Assembly (NCBI GenBank): GCA_023228285.1
Contig: JALOBM010000022.1
Span: forward strand, 1 to 30,754
DNA: 30,754 bases
From: Candidatus Cloacimonadota bacterium
GTDB lineage: Bacteria > Cloacimonadota > Cloacimonadia > Cloacimonadales > Cloacimonadaceae
Direction of reading: 5' to 3'
In this document: positions 7,699 to 15,110 of the stretch, piece after piece
Layout: the number at the start of each line of letters is the position of its first letter
How positions within the stretch are numbered: the stretch's first letter is position 1
Notes under the pieces: model-generated
Databases searched by the model: none
What the model was told of the DNA's origin: nothing
Seen by the model: only the letters and a program-made list of their open reading frames with translations
Position numbers and translations under genes: made by a program

Positions 7699-7706
7699 TT
7701 TTTTTT
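7699..7706 (+). terminator. U-tract ending the SRP RNA
   Basis: Eight Ts directly follow the closing stem of the SRP RNA. The RNA's own terminal helix therefore acts as the terminator hairpin, as in several bacterial SRP RNA genes. Confidence 0.7.
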
Positions 7707-7778
7707 GGTAATCGGCTGCAAAATTGCTTAATAATTGTACGATATCATCCATTAGGATTATATATAAAAGGAACTTAA

Positions 7779-10634
7779 ATGAAGAACTATATCTTGCTTG
7801 CGCTGTCTCTTCTTGGTCTTGCTTCGCTATTTGCCTACCCGGTACGTATTCAAAGCTGGAACTTGGATCAGGATGTGAAGCAGATAATCGCACTAAATAT
7901 CAGCATAGACAGCGTAACCAGACACAACGGCACCATCATCGCTTATGTTCGGAACGATACCGAGTATGATTTATTGAAGTCTCTGGGCTTAGATGCCCAA
8001 CGTATCCCCGATCCCTCCCGGGAATACTATGAACAGCTCCGTGATACCGCCTGGAAATCCAATACGCTGATCAACGAATACTACAGCATACCGCAATACA
8101 TCAATTTTATGCAGACAAGAGCATCATCCTTTCCGAATATCTGCCATCTGGAGCAGTATGGCACTTCCATACAGGGTAATCCCCTTTACTTCATGAAAAT
8201 CTCGGATAATGTGACTGTGAATGAAGCAGAACCAGAAGTTAAATTGGTTGCCAGTATTCACGGCGACGAGACCGTAGGCTATGTGATGATGTTGCGCTTG
8301 ATTAAACACCTTACCGAGAATTACAATATCGACCCGGTGATTACCGAACTGGTAAACAATACCGAGCTATGGATAGCTCCTTTGATGAATCCTGACGGCT
8401 ATGTGAACGGCGAAAGATACAATGCAGCGGGAATCGATTTGAACCGGAATTTCCCCATGCCCAATGGTATCACAAATCCGGATGGCTACCCTACTGCCAC
8501 GGAGAACGTTGCCATGATGGACTTTAGTCAAGACCACAATTTCTGCATCGGTATAAATTTTCATGGCGGTGCCCTGGTGCTAAACTACCCTTGGGATTAC
8601 ACTCACGCCCTCACACCGGATAATCAGATGATTATTGATATGTCCCTCACCTACTCCTCGCAAAACCTGCCTATGTACAACAGCAATGAATTCGACAACG
8701 GGATCACAAACGGAGCAGCCTGGTATGTGATTACCGGTAGTATGCAGGATTGGAATTATGGCTTTACAAACAACATCGAACTAACCGCCGAAATCAGTAG
8801 CATAAAATGGCCAAACACCTCTACTCTAGATGGGTATTGGGATGATAACCGGCAATCTATTTTGGACTTTATCGCTTATGCACAAAATGGCATAAAAGGC
8901 ACAGTTACAGATTCTGATGGTTCTCCCCTACCCGCCACTATCAGCATCATTGGCAACGACAAGGATATCTGTAACGATACCACCATAGGAGACTACCATC
9001 GCATCCTGCTGCCAGGCACATACACTATCCAAGCTTCATCACCGGGATACATACCTCAGACTGCAGTCCTCACTGTACCTGCCTCTGGATCTATAGAACA
9101 CAATTTTGTGTTGCCACAAGCTTCCATTATGAATATCTCTGGTATTGTGAGAGATATCTCAGGCTTCATCAACCCAGAAGCTACCATAATGATCATGACC
9201 GATCCCCAAATCCTGCTCCAAAGCGACGCCAATGGCTGCTTTTACCTGGAAAACATACCTGAAGGAGATTACGAGGTTTCTGCTATAGGATGCGGTGGAG
9301 TATTTCACAGGACACTGCAACTGCGTAAGCACGGAGAAGAAGATCTTGTAACTCTGGTGCTGCAACCGCCAATCTTCAACGATGACTTCGAAAATGGCAT
9401 CATAAATTGGAACGTTACAGGAAACTGGGGCATAGTCCAGGAAGATGGCAGCTCTGTTCTCACGGATTCTCCATCAGGAAACTATTCATCGAATCAGAAT
9501 ATTCCCGTCAGCCTGGTTTCCGCTGTGTCGTTGCAGAACATCGACACTCCCCAGCTCCAGTTCAGAGCAAAGTGGAATTTGGAAAGCGGTTATGATTTTG
9601 TGTATGTTGAGGCTTCTTCCGATGGAAACAACTGGGATCAACTAGATGCGATTACCGGGAATCAACCGGACTGGATCAACCTTACCTACTCTCTTGATGC
9701 CTATACAAATGGATTCATGTTTCTGCGTTTCCGTTTTGTTAGCGATTGGTCACAAACCGGAGACGGCATCTATATAGACGACCTGATTATCACCGGTACG
9801 GATACCGGTGAGCCGATCCTTGGAGATGTGAATCTGGACGGAGTTATCAGCCCTGCTGATGTTCAGGCGGTTTTGGACTACAGCGTGGGAGGAAATCTGA
9901 GTGCCGCACAATTGATCAACGCCAATACCGACCTTCTTCAAGGTGTAAAGACTCTGGATGCATTCAACATCTTGCGATATATGAAGGACAGTAACTACTT
10001 GTTCCCTCCTCAGGATCCTCTGTCTCCGATTCTGCCTGAAGCAGAGATCAATCCATTTATGGAGGGCGACAATCTGCAGATCGGCCTTTCTGATGAGCTT
10101 CGCAGTCTTCACATCAATATACCTTACGGCATCCAGGATCCTACGATTATTCCCCCTGATACGCCATATTATGTTGCCATTAACCAGGAAGATGGATTGC
10201 TAAGCTATATCGCCTATGCGTTCGTACCAGAACAAGACATCAGTGTGGCTCTGCAAAATCCTGAAAGCAATTTTAACCTGCTCGCAGAAATAAACGGCTT
10301 TGATGCCGAAATCGAAGTGCATCCTTCAGACAGTGCAGAAATCACCATCCCCGGTCCCCAGCTAACACTATGTCAAAACTACCCAAATCCTTTTAATCCC
10401 AGCACCACAATCAGCTTCAGTTTACCGGATGCCGGGCCAGCGAGTTTGAAAATATATAACACCAAGGGACAATTGGTCAGACGCCTGCTGGATACTAACT
10501 TAAACCCGGGTACTCATTCGCTTGTATGGGACGGTATGGATACCAACAGTAATGCGGTTGGCTCTGGTATCTATCTCTATCGGTTGAAAACAGGTAAGCA
10601 GACAATATGTAGGAAAATGGTACTAAGTAAATGA
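7779..10634 (+). CDS. Secreted M14 zinc carboxypeptidase with dockerin and FlgD-like sorting domain
   Basis: Exported peptidase of 951 aa. It has a signal peptide (about 1-19), then an M14 catalytic domain (about 95-370) with zinc ligands H161 and E164 (IHGDE) and H262 (NFHGG), a substrate-binding segment GIDLNRNFP, an NPDGY motif, and the catalytic Glu E338 (ELTAEIS). Next come two carboxypeptidase regulatory-like beta domains (about 372-535), a MAM/jelly-roll-like domain (about 540-675), a dockerin-like Ca2+ repeat (GDVNLDGVISPADV, about 683-745), and a C-terminal FlgD-like domain with NYPNPFNPST (about 865-951). That last type serves as a secretion or anchoring signal in related phyla. RBS AAGGAA lies 5 nt upstream. 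It probably degrades extracellular peptides. Its stop overlaps the next ATG. Confidence 0.92.
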   Translation: MKNYILLALSLLGLASLFAYPVRIQSWNLDQDVKQIIALNISIDSVTRHNGTIIAYVRNDTEYDLLKSLGLDAQRIPDPSREYYEQLRDTAWKSNTLINEYYSIPQYINFMQTRASSFPNICHLEQYGTSIQGNPLYFMKISDNVTVNEAEPEVKLVASIHGDETVGYVMMLRLIKHLTENYNIDPVITELVNNTELWIAPLMNPDGYVNGERYNAAGIDLNRNFPMPNGITNPDGYPTATENVAMMDFSQDHNFCIGINFHGGALVLNYPWDYTHALTPDNQMIIDMSLTYSSQNLPMYNSNEFDNGITNGAAWYVITGSMQDWNYGFTNNIELTAEISSIKWPNTSTLDGYWDDNRQSILDFIAYAQNGIKGTVTDSDGSPLPATISIIGNDKDICNDTTIGDYHRILLPGTYTIQASSPGYIPQTAVLTVPASGSIEHNFVLPQASIMNISGIVRDISGFINPEATIMIMTDPQILLQSDANGCFYLENIPEGDYEVSAIGCGGVFHRTLQLRKHGEEDLVTLVLQPPIFNDDFENGIINWNVTGNWGIVQEDGSSVLTDSPSGNYSSNQNIPVSLVSAVSLQNIDTPQLQFRAKWNLESGYDFVYVEASSDGNNWDQLDAITGNQPDWINLTYSLDAYTNGFMFLRFRFVSDWSQTGDGIYIDDLIITGTDTGEPILGDVNLDGVISPADVQAVLDYSVGGNLSAAQLINANTDLLQGVKTLDAFNILRYMKDSNYLFPPQDPLSPILPEAEINPFMEGDNLQIGLSDELRSLHINIPYGIQDPTIIPPDTPYYVAINQEDGLLSYIAYAFVPEQDISVALQNPESNFNLLAEINGFDAEIEVHPSDSAEITIPGPQLTLCQNYPNPFNPSTTISFSLPDAGPASLKIYNTKGQLVRRLLDTNLNPGTHSLVWDGMDTNSNAVGSGIYLYRLKTGKQTICRKMVLSK

Positions 10635-11116
10635 GACACATTGCCCTATCCATCTTCCTGATCCTCTCCTCCCTTTTGCTCAGCGGATGTCCCCAAGCTC
10701 CGGTGAAAGAGAAAGCAAAGTCCAGCTATACTTTCCGAAAGGATGGAACGCTGCAAGTTCATTCCGTAAACGGTACTCTGAAAGCTGAGTTCGACGTGGA
10801 AATAGTAAAAAGCGAAAAGGAACTGGCTCAAGGGCTCAAATATCGGGAAACTATGGAAGAAAACCAGGGAATGCTATTTGTCTTTGAACAGATTGATTAT
10901 CATTCCTTTTGGATGCAAGACACTTACCTTAGTCTGGATATGATCTTTATAGATCACTACAACAAGATTATCAACATCGCCAAAGACACTATTCCCTTCA
11001 ACGAAGACCCCATATATCCTGAAAGAGCAAATAAATACGTTCTGGAGGTACTTGCCGGTACCACAGATAAACTAAACATTATTGAGACGGACGAGGTAAC
11101 ATGGCTAGAAAACTGA
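10631..11116 (+). CDS. DUF192 family lipoprotein
   Basis: A 161-aa predicted lipoprotein with lipobox LLSGC (Cys20) after a hydrophobic leader, followed by a DUF192 domain. Family hallmarks are an early KSEKELAQGLKYRE segment, GMLFVFEQ, and FWMQDTYLSLDMIFID (near 95-112). The C-terminal KYVLEVLAGT segment is also typical. The biochemical role of DUF192 is not established. The ATG overlaps the stop of the carboxypeptidase gene (ATGA) and the end overlaps the next gene by 16 nt, so the three form one coupled unit. Confidence 0.9.
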   Translation: MRHIALSIFLILSSLLLSGCPQAPVKEKAKSSYTFRKDGTLQVHSVNGTLKAEFDVEIVKSEKELAQGLKYRETMEENQGMLFVFEQIDYHSFWMQDTYLSLDMIFIDHYNKIINIAKDTIPFNEDPIYPERANKYVLEVLAGTTDKLNIIETDEVTWLEN

Positions 11117-11982
11117 TCTTCCCTATTATCGCTTTGTTGCTGCTCTTCGGTTGTAAAGCCAAACCCGATGAGATGGACAATGCTACTCACACAGAGACGG
11201 AACAATCTGATGAGATTGTTATGGATTCAGAAATGGATAGTCCCGTTGAAAACGATAATCCATTACAAAGCTATCAATACTCTTGGACAAAATCCGAGGA
11301 TATGCCAGATGTAGTTATCATTATCGATGATTTCGGCAATAGTGGAGGTCAACTTCTGGAGGATTTTGCTGATCTTCCGGATGAAGTGGTTTTTGCAGTA
11401 CTACCGGATCTTTCCCATAGTGAGGAAGCAGCCAGTATGGCAAGCCGCAAAGGGCATGAAGTGATCATTCACATTCCCATGGAAGCGGAAAATAGCAGTA
11501 TTAGTCCCGGTGAGAAGTATATATCTAAAGACATGGATGAAAAAGATATTATGAAAACTCTGGATGGTTTTATTGCCCAAATGCCCATGGCTGTTGCTGC
11601 CAACAACCACATGGGTAGTGCCACTACAGCTAGCTTGCCCACAATGAAGACGGTGCTAAGCCATCTGGCAAAAAAAGGATTGTTTCTAATCGATAGCGCC
11701 ACTACTTCTCAAAGCGCGGTCTATAGTGCGGCAAGAGATTTGGATCTTTTTACTGCCAAACGTGATATCTTCCTGGATGTGCCGGATGTCAGCGACGCCA
11801 CTCTGGCATCAAAGATAGAATCCCTGGCCAAGTATAAAGGGCGCAAAGAACCGATTGTCATCATTAGTCACTGTCATAATCGCGAAAAACTCGATGCAAT
11901 GAGGAAGTTCATTACTCAGATAGAGAGTATGGGCTTACGCTTGGTATCTTTGCGCGATGCTTTCCCGAAAGTTAGAGCTTAA
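11101..11982 (+). CDS. Divergent polysaccharide deacetylase lipoprotein (YibQ-like)
   Basis: A 293-aa predicted lipoprotein (lipobox LFGC, Cys18), an acidic linker (about 20-70), then a NodB-like barrel of the divergent polysaccharide deacetylase family. The hallmarks are VVIIIDDFG (strand 1 with paired Asp), FAVLPDLSHS, HIPME and NHMGS (near 168-172), and VIISHCHNR at the end. In YibQ-type proteins the role is thought to lie in cell-envelope processing; no substrate is known. It is the last gene of the three-gene export operon. Confidence 0.88.
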   Translation: MARKLIFPIIALLLLFGCKAKPDEMDNATHTETEQSDEIVMDSEMDSPVENDNPLQSYQYSWTKSEDMPDVVIIIDDFGNSGGQLLEDFADLPDEVVFAVLPDLSHSEEAASMASRKGHEVIIHIPMEAENSSISPGEKYISKDMDEKDIMKTLDGFIAQMPMAVAANNHMGSATTASLPTMKTVLSHLAKKGLFLIDSATTSQSAVYSAARDLDLFTAKRDIFLDVPDVSDATLASKIESLAKYKGRKEPIVIISHCHNREKLDAMRKFITQIESMGLRLVSLRDAFPKVRA

Positions 11983-12007
11983 TAATGAGTAATTTGTTGA
12001 TTGCCGG

Positions 12008-12050
12008 GCTCCTGATTTGTGGATATGAATCCACAATTCTGAAAAGGAGC
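12008..12050 (+). terminator. Nested hairpin after the deacetylase gene
   Basis: An inner perfect 8-bp stem TTGTGGAT / ATCCACAA with an ATGA loop (12017-12036) is framed by GCTCCT (12008-12013) and AGGAGC (12045-12050). Only a weak T-stretch follows (GATTTTGC), so termination is plausible but not certain. It directly precedes the next promoter. Confidence 0.4.
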
Positions 12051-12061
12051 GTCGATTTTGC

Positions 12062-12088
12062 TTGACAGGATACCAAGGCATATAAAAT
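12062..12088 (+). promoter_or_regulatory. Probable promoter of the OB-fold protein gene
   Basis: A perfect -35 TTGACA (12062-12067), 15-bp spacer, and -10 TAAAAT (12083-12088). TATAAA at 12081 is an alternative at 13 bp. The start codon is at 12107 with AGAGG upstream. Confidence 0.5.
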
Positions 12089-12106
12089 GACTTATAGAGG
12101 TAAAGT

Positions 12107-12826
12107 ATGAGAAGGTATATATTACTTACAACCCTGTTTACAGGCCTGATTGTTTCGGCCTGGAGCATCTCTATATACGATATTCAATATACCGCATTCC
12201 CCGGTAGTGACAATACTTATCCCTCCCAATACGCTGGAAAGAGCGTTAGCACAGAAGGCATTATAACCGCCGTGAACTACAAATCTGGTGGTTTCTTCAT
12301 CTCCGAATCCGTAGCTGGGCCTTTTACCGGTTTGCTAGTTTTAGAGCGCCGCAGCGATGTTCAGGTTGGAGACCGCATTAGGCTTAGCGGTGTGGTTCAG
12401 GAAAGTTTTGGAATGACCACTTTGCAAGATATCACTTCCCTTAGAATCCTGGAACGCAACCACCCCCTGCCAAAACCCGCCAATCTCACTACTGCCCAGA
12501 TCACTCACTCTGTAGAAGCTGAAGCTTATGAAAGTGTGTATGCTCGTGTTCATTCAGTCAGTGCTTCCGGGCAGAAAAGCACTCGTAACCGCCTTCTGGT
12601 AAGCGATGGCACCGGTATGTGCACAATTTCGTTGGGGAATTTTGGCAGTACAAACATCAATCCCACAAAAAGCACCGGAAATCAGTATTCATCGATTACC
12701 GGCATTGTTACATTCAGCTTTGGTGAATTTGCTTTGAATCCTGTTTCCGGTTCAGATATTGAAGTGCACCAGCCTGTTTCGGTTCAAAACCGCAGCTGGG
12801 GAAAAATCAAATCCATCTACAAATAA
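12107..12826 (+). CDS. Secreted OB-fold-like protein of unknown function
   Basis: A 239-aa exported protein with a signal peptide (about 1-20: MRRYILLTTLFTGLIVSAWS). The body contains an OB-like beta domain: the segments YAGKSVSTEGIITAV, GGFFISES and VQVGDRIRLSGVVQESFG form the pattern seen in the OB-fold modules that precede nuclease domains in secreted bacterial nucleases. Here no nuclease domain follows. The second half repeats a weaker version of the same beta pattern (YARVHSVSASG, then YSSITGIVTFSFGEFAL). Nucleic acid binding is inference; no enzyme active site is visible. It is followed 13 bp later by a small membrane protein gene. Confidence 0.75.
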   Translation: MRRYILLTTLFTGLIVSAWSISIYDIQYTAFPGSDNTYPSQYAGKSVSTEGIITAVNYKSGGFFISESVAGPFTGLLVLERRSDVQVGDRIRLSGVVQESFGMTTLQDITSLRILERNHPLPKPANLTTAQITHSVEAEAYESVYARVHSVSASGQKSTRNRLLVSDGTGMCTISLGNFGSTNINPTKSTGNQYSSITGIVTFSFGEFALNPVSGSDIEVHQPVSVQNRSWGKIKSIYK

Positions 12827-12839
12827 TGAGGTTTAAATA

Positions 12840-13205
12840 ATGAAAAAGTTCTTCAAAACTCTGCTCTTTATTGGTGGAACTGCTGCAGCCGCTCATTTGG
12901 GTATGAAAGCATACCGTCGCGTAAGTGGAACGGTAAAGCTCTCCAAATCGCTTCCTGAGTTTCTGTCCAACGTATATGGTGAACAACCCAAAGTAGACAT
13001 CAACCAGACCATGAGTTATCTCTCTATCAAAGTGCGTTTTAGCCAAGAGATTCTCGATAAACACGAGGACATCGAAAATACCATTCGTGAGTATATCGAC
13101 GATTTTTACCCCGAAGTAGCCAAATGCTCCGTAGATATAGACATTCAGGCCAAAGCTGAGGAAACCGAAGCTTCACCCGAAGAGGAGCCCGATACCGAGG
13201 AATAA
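12840..13205 (+). CDS. Small membrane-anchored acidic protein, possibly Asp23-like
   Basis: A 121-aa protein with an N-terminal hydrophobic helix (about 4-22) and a soluble domain (about 50-105) with an alternating strand/helix pattern (YLSIKVRF, then a helix, then AKCSVDIDIQA). It ends in a very acidic tail (Glu/Asp-rich, 105-121). The strand-helix-strand order loosely recalls Asp23/Gls24-type envelope proteins, but I cannot confirm this. AGG lies about 10 nt upstream of the ATG. It probably shares the transcript of the preceding secreted protein and is closed by a terminator. Confidence 0.75.
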   Translation: MKKFFKTLLFIGGTAAAAHLGMKAYRRVSGTVKLSKSLPEFLSNVYGEQPKVDINQTMSYLSIKVRFSQEILDKHEDIENTIREYIDDFYPEVAKCSVDIDIQAKAEETEASPEEEPDTEE

Positions 13206-13233
13206 TTCCTTTTGTCTACCGCACACAATCTTG

Positions 13234-13261
13234 TGGTGGAGTTACTTTACTCCACCATTTT
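13234..13261 (+). terminator. Intrinsic terminator after the small acidic membrane protein gene
   Basis: A perfect 9-bp stem TGGTGGAGT / ACTCCACCA (13234-13242 and 13249-13257) with a 6-nt loop, followed by TTTT. It separates the acidic protein gene from the cupin gene. Confidence 0.8.
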
Positions 13262-13340
13262 AGTATGCATTTATTATGGCAATGCCACGTAAAGCACTTA
13301 TCTTATTTATTACAAAACAAAAACATTATGGAGGAATCCC

Positions 13341-13736
13341 ATGAAAGTAATACACTATGACAATGTGGAACTGGAACCAGTAAATGCTGAAGGCGCCAAA
13401 GGAGCTCAAATCCGATGGTTGATCAGCCAAAATGATGGCGCTCCAAACTTTGCCATGCGCATGTTTGAAGTGGAACCAGGCGGCCATACCCCCTATCATC
13501 AGCATGAATGGGAACATGAACTCTATTGCCTTTCCGGGAAGGGAGCTCTCGTTACAGAACGCGGAGAACTTCCCTTTGCCGAAAACGACATAATGTATGT
13601 TGATCCCGGCATGATGCATGCTTTTAAAAACGTAGGCGAGGACACCTTGAAGTTCCTCTGCCTCATCCCTCACGAAAAACCAGCGATGAAGAGGACCATG
13701 AATCCTTTCGCTGATGAAGAAGCAAATAACTGCTAA
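13341..13736 (+). CDS. Single-domain cupin protein
   Basis: A 131-aa small beta-barrel protein of the cupin superfamily. Motif 1 is GGHTPYHQHEWEHELYCLSG with probable metal ligands H53, H55 and E60; motif 2 is PGMMHAF with H93. All four residues of the usual cupin metal site are present. It has a strong ribosome binding site (TGGAGGA about 7 nt before the ATG). Substrates of such stand-alone cupins vary widely and cannot be read from sequence. The next gene starts 10 bp after the stop, so the cupin and the M42 peptidase are likely cotranscribed. Confidence 0.88.
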   Translation: MKVIHYDNVELEPVNAEGAKGAQIRWLISQNDGAPNFAMRMFEVEPGGHTPYHQHEWEHELYCLSGKGALVTERGELPFAENDIMYVDPGMMHAFKNVGEDTLKFLCLIPHEKPAMKRTMNPFADEEANNC

Positions 13737-13745
13737 GGGACTTTA

Positions 13746-14804
13746 ATGAATAAGAGCAACAAAGAATACCTCTATAAGCTGTTGAATGTAGCCAGTCCTT
13801 CCGGTTTTGAATCCCAAGCACAAAAGATAACCAGAGATTATCTTCGCGGTACCTGCGACGACATTTCTACTGATGTAAACGGCAACCTGATCGCCTTTAA
13901 GCGCGGCTCCAGCGATCTGAAGGTGATGATTGTCGGCCATGCCGATGAAATCGGTTTTATGATAAACTACATCGATGAGAACGGATACATCTATGTGAAA
14001 TCCTTAGGTGGATTTGACGTAAATCTGTTGCCGGGTCTGCGCCTGGATATCCATCACGATGGGAAAATCGTACGTGGAATCATCGGCAAAAACGCCCCTC
14101 ACATGACTCGTGGAGATTCAGATACTCCCAAGCTGAAGATGGAGGATATTTGGATCGACATCGGTGCCAAGGACAAGAAGGATACTGAAAAAAGAGTCTG
14201 TGTAGGAGATATCATTACTCTTCACAGTGAAATCGAAGAGCTTAGCGAAGATCTGATCGTTAGCAAGGCTACAGATAACAAGGTGGGAGTGTATATTGCC
14301 GCTGCTGTAATGAAAGCCCTTAGCAAAACACCCATCTCGGCAAATTATTACGCTGTATCATCGGTTGGTGAAGAAACCACCATGAAAGGCTCTCGCACCA
14401 GCTCCTATAAGATCGAACCGGATATTGCCATCGCCGTCGACGTAACCTTCACCTCGGATGTTCCCAATGCAGATAAACGCAAATTCGGCGATGTAAAACT
14501 CGGTAAAGGTCCCACTCTCACACTCGGTGCAGCGCTGCATCCCGGTTTGAATAAACATCTGCAAAGCTTGGCAAAAAAGCTCAAGATTCCCATGCAGCTT
14601 GAGATATCTCCCAGTTATACGGGAACAGATGCCGACGCTATTCATGCTCAACGGGGCGGAGTAGCAACGGCAGTTCTGAGCATCCCCAATCGCTACATGC
14701 ATTCTCCCAATGAGATTATAAGTCTGCAGGATATTGATAACGCGGTTAAACTCCTCACGGAATTTGTGAAGACAGTAGATACAAAGTTCGACTTGAGTAG
14801 ATAA
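13746..14804 (+). CDS. M42 family aminopeptidase (FrvX/TET-type)
   Basis: Cytosolic dinuclear-metal aminopeptidase of 352 aa; relatives form dodecameric tetrahedral shells that trim peptides. The full ligand set can be placed: H65 (GHADEIG), bridging D177 (ATDNKVG), general base E209 and ligand E210 (VGEET), D232 (AVDVT) and H319 (YMHSPNE). These positions agree within a few residues with archaeal TET peptidases. The segment TGTDADAIH (292-300) is also typical. It has no signal peptide. Substrate specificity (acidic, hydrophobic or other) cannot be assigned. AAGGGA lies upstream of the ATG. Confidence 0.93.
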   Translation: MNKSNKEYLYKLLNVASPSGFESQAQKITRDYLRGTCDDISTDVNGNLIAFKRGSSDLKVMIVGHADEIGFMINYIDENGYIYVKSLGGFDVNLLPGLRLDIHHDGKIVRGIIGKNAPHMTRGDSDTPKLKMEDIWIDIGAKDKKDTEKRVCVGDIITLHSEIEELSEDLIVSKATDNKVGVYIAAAVMKALSKTPISANYYAVSSVGEETTMKGSRTSSYKIEPDIAIAVDVTFTSDVPNADKRKFGDVKLGKGPTLTLGAALHPGLNKHLQSLAKKLKIPMQLEISPSYTGTDADAIHAQRGGVATAVLSIPNRYMHSPNEIISLQDIDNAVKLLTEFVKTVDTKFDLSR

Positions 14805-14825
14805 ACAATTATCTTAAGACACTTG

Positions 14826-14856
14826 GGCACTGCTTCACCCTAGCAGTGCCTTTATT
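14826..14856 (+). terminator. Intrinsic terminator after the M42 peptidase gene
   Basis: A perfect 9-bp stem GGCACTGCT / AGCAGTGCC (14826-14834 and 14842-14850) with a 7-nt loop is followed by TTTATT. An outer stem AGACACT (14817-14823) / AGTGTCT (14857-14863) encloses it, giving a nested structure. Confidence 0.85.
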
Positions 14857-14892
14857 AGTGTCTCCTCATCCTCCCTTGTTGGAGTTATATTA

Positions 14893-14954
14893 AAGCAGAT
14901 ATCATCCCGTTATGATCGAGTGCCCACTCGATCATAACGGGATGATATCTGCTT
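14893..14954. repeat. Perfect 30-bp inverted repeat with 2-nt loop
   Basis: The left arm (14893-14922) begins AAGCAGATATCATCCC and the right arm (14925-14954) is its exact reverse complement, ending GGGATGATATCTGCTT. Only CC separates them. No T-run follows on either strand, so it is not a normal terminator. It lies between the M42 terminator and the promoter of the dikinase-gap operon. Confidence 0.97.
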
Positions 14955-15034
14955 CAGCACTGCTTTATGCCAAACGAAATGACATAGCAAAGCTTCAGTA
15001 TATTGCAAAATAAAAACCTTAATCTGCAATTCTC

Positions 15035-15061
15035 TTGACAGAAAGCTAAGGATATTATAAC
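15035..15061 (+). promoter_or_regulatory. Probable promoter of the dikinase-gap operon
   Basis: A perfect -35 TTGACA (15035-15040), 15-bp spacer, and -10 TATAAC (15056-15061, 5/6 match). The predicted leader is about 40 nt and ends in a purine-rich AGAGGAAGAGG before the GTG start. Confidence 0.55.
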
Positions 15062-15110
15062 AGGCAGGAGTGGGTGTTACAACCGCGATTAATTCCAGAG
15101 GAAGAGGATA

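Noticed and set aside
7735..7764. Promoter TTGTAC-N18-TATATA before the carboxypeptidase gene
   Set aside because: The implied transcript start (about 7771) would fall within the RBS, so another promoter or read-through from the SRP RNA is more likely.
14893..14954. Rho-independent terminator
   Set aside because: No T-run follows on either strand, and a good terminator already lies at 14826-14856.
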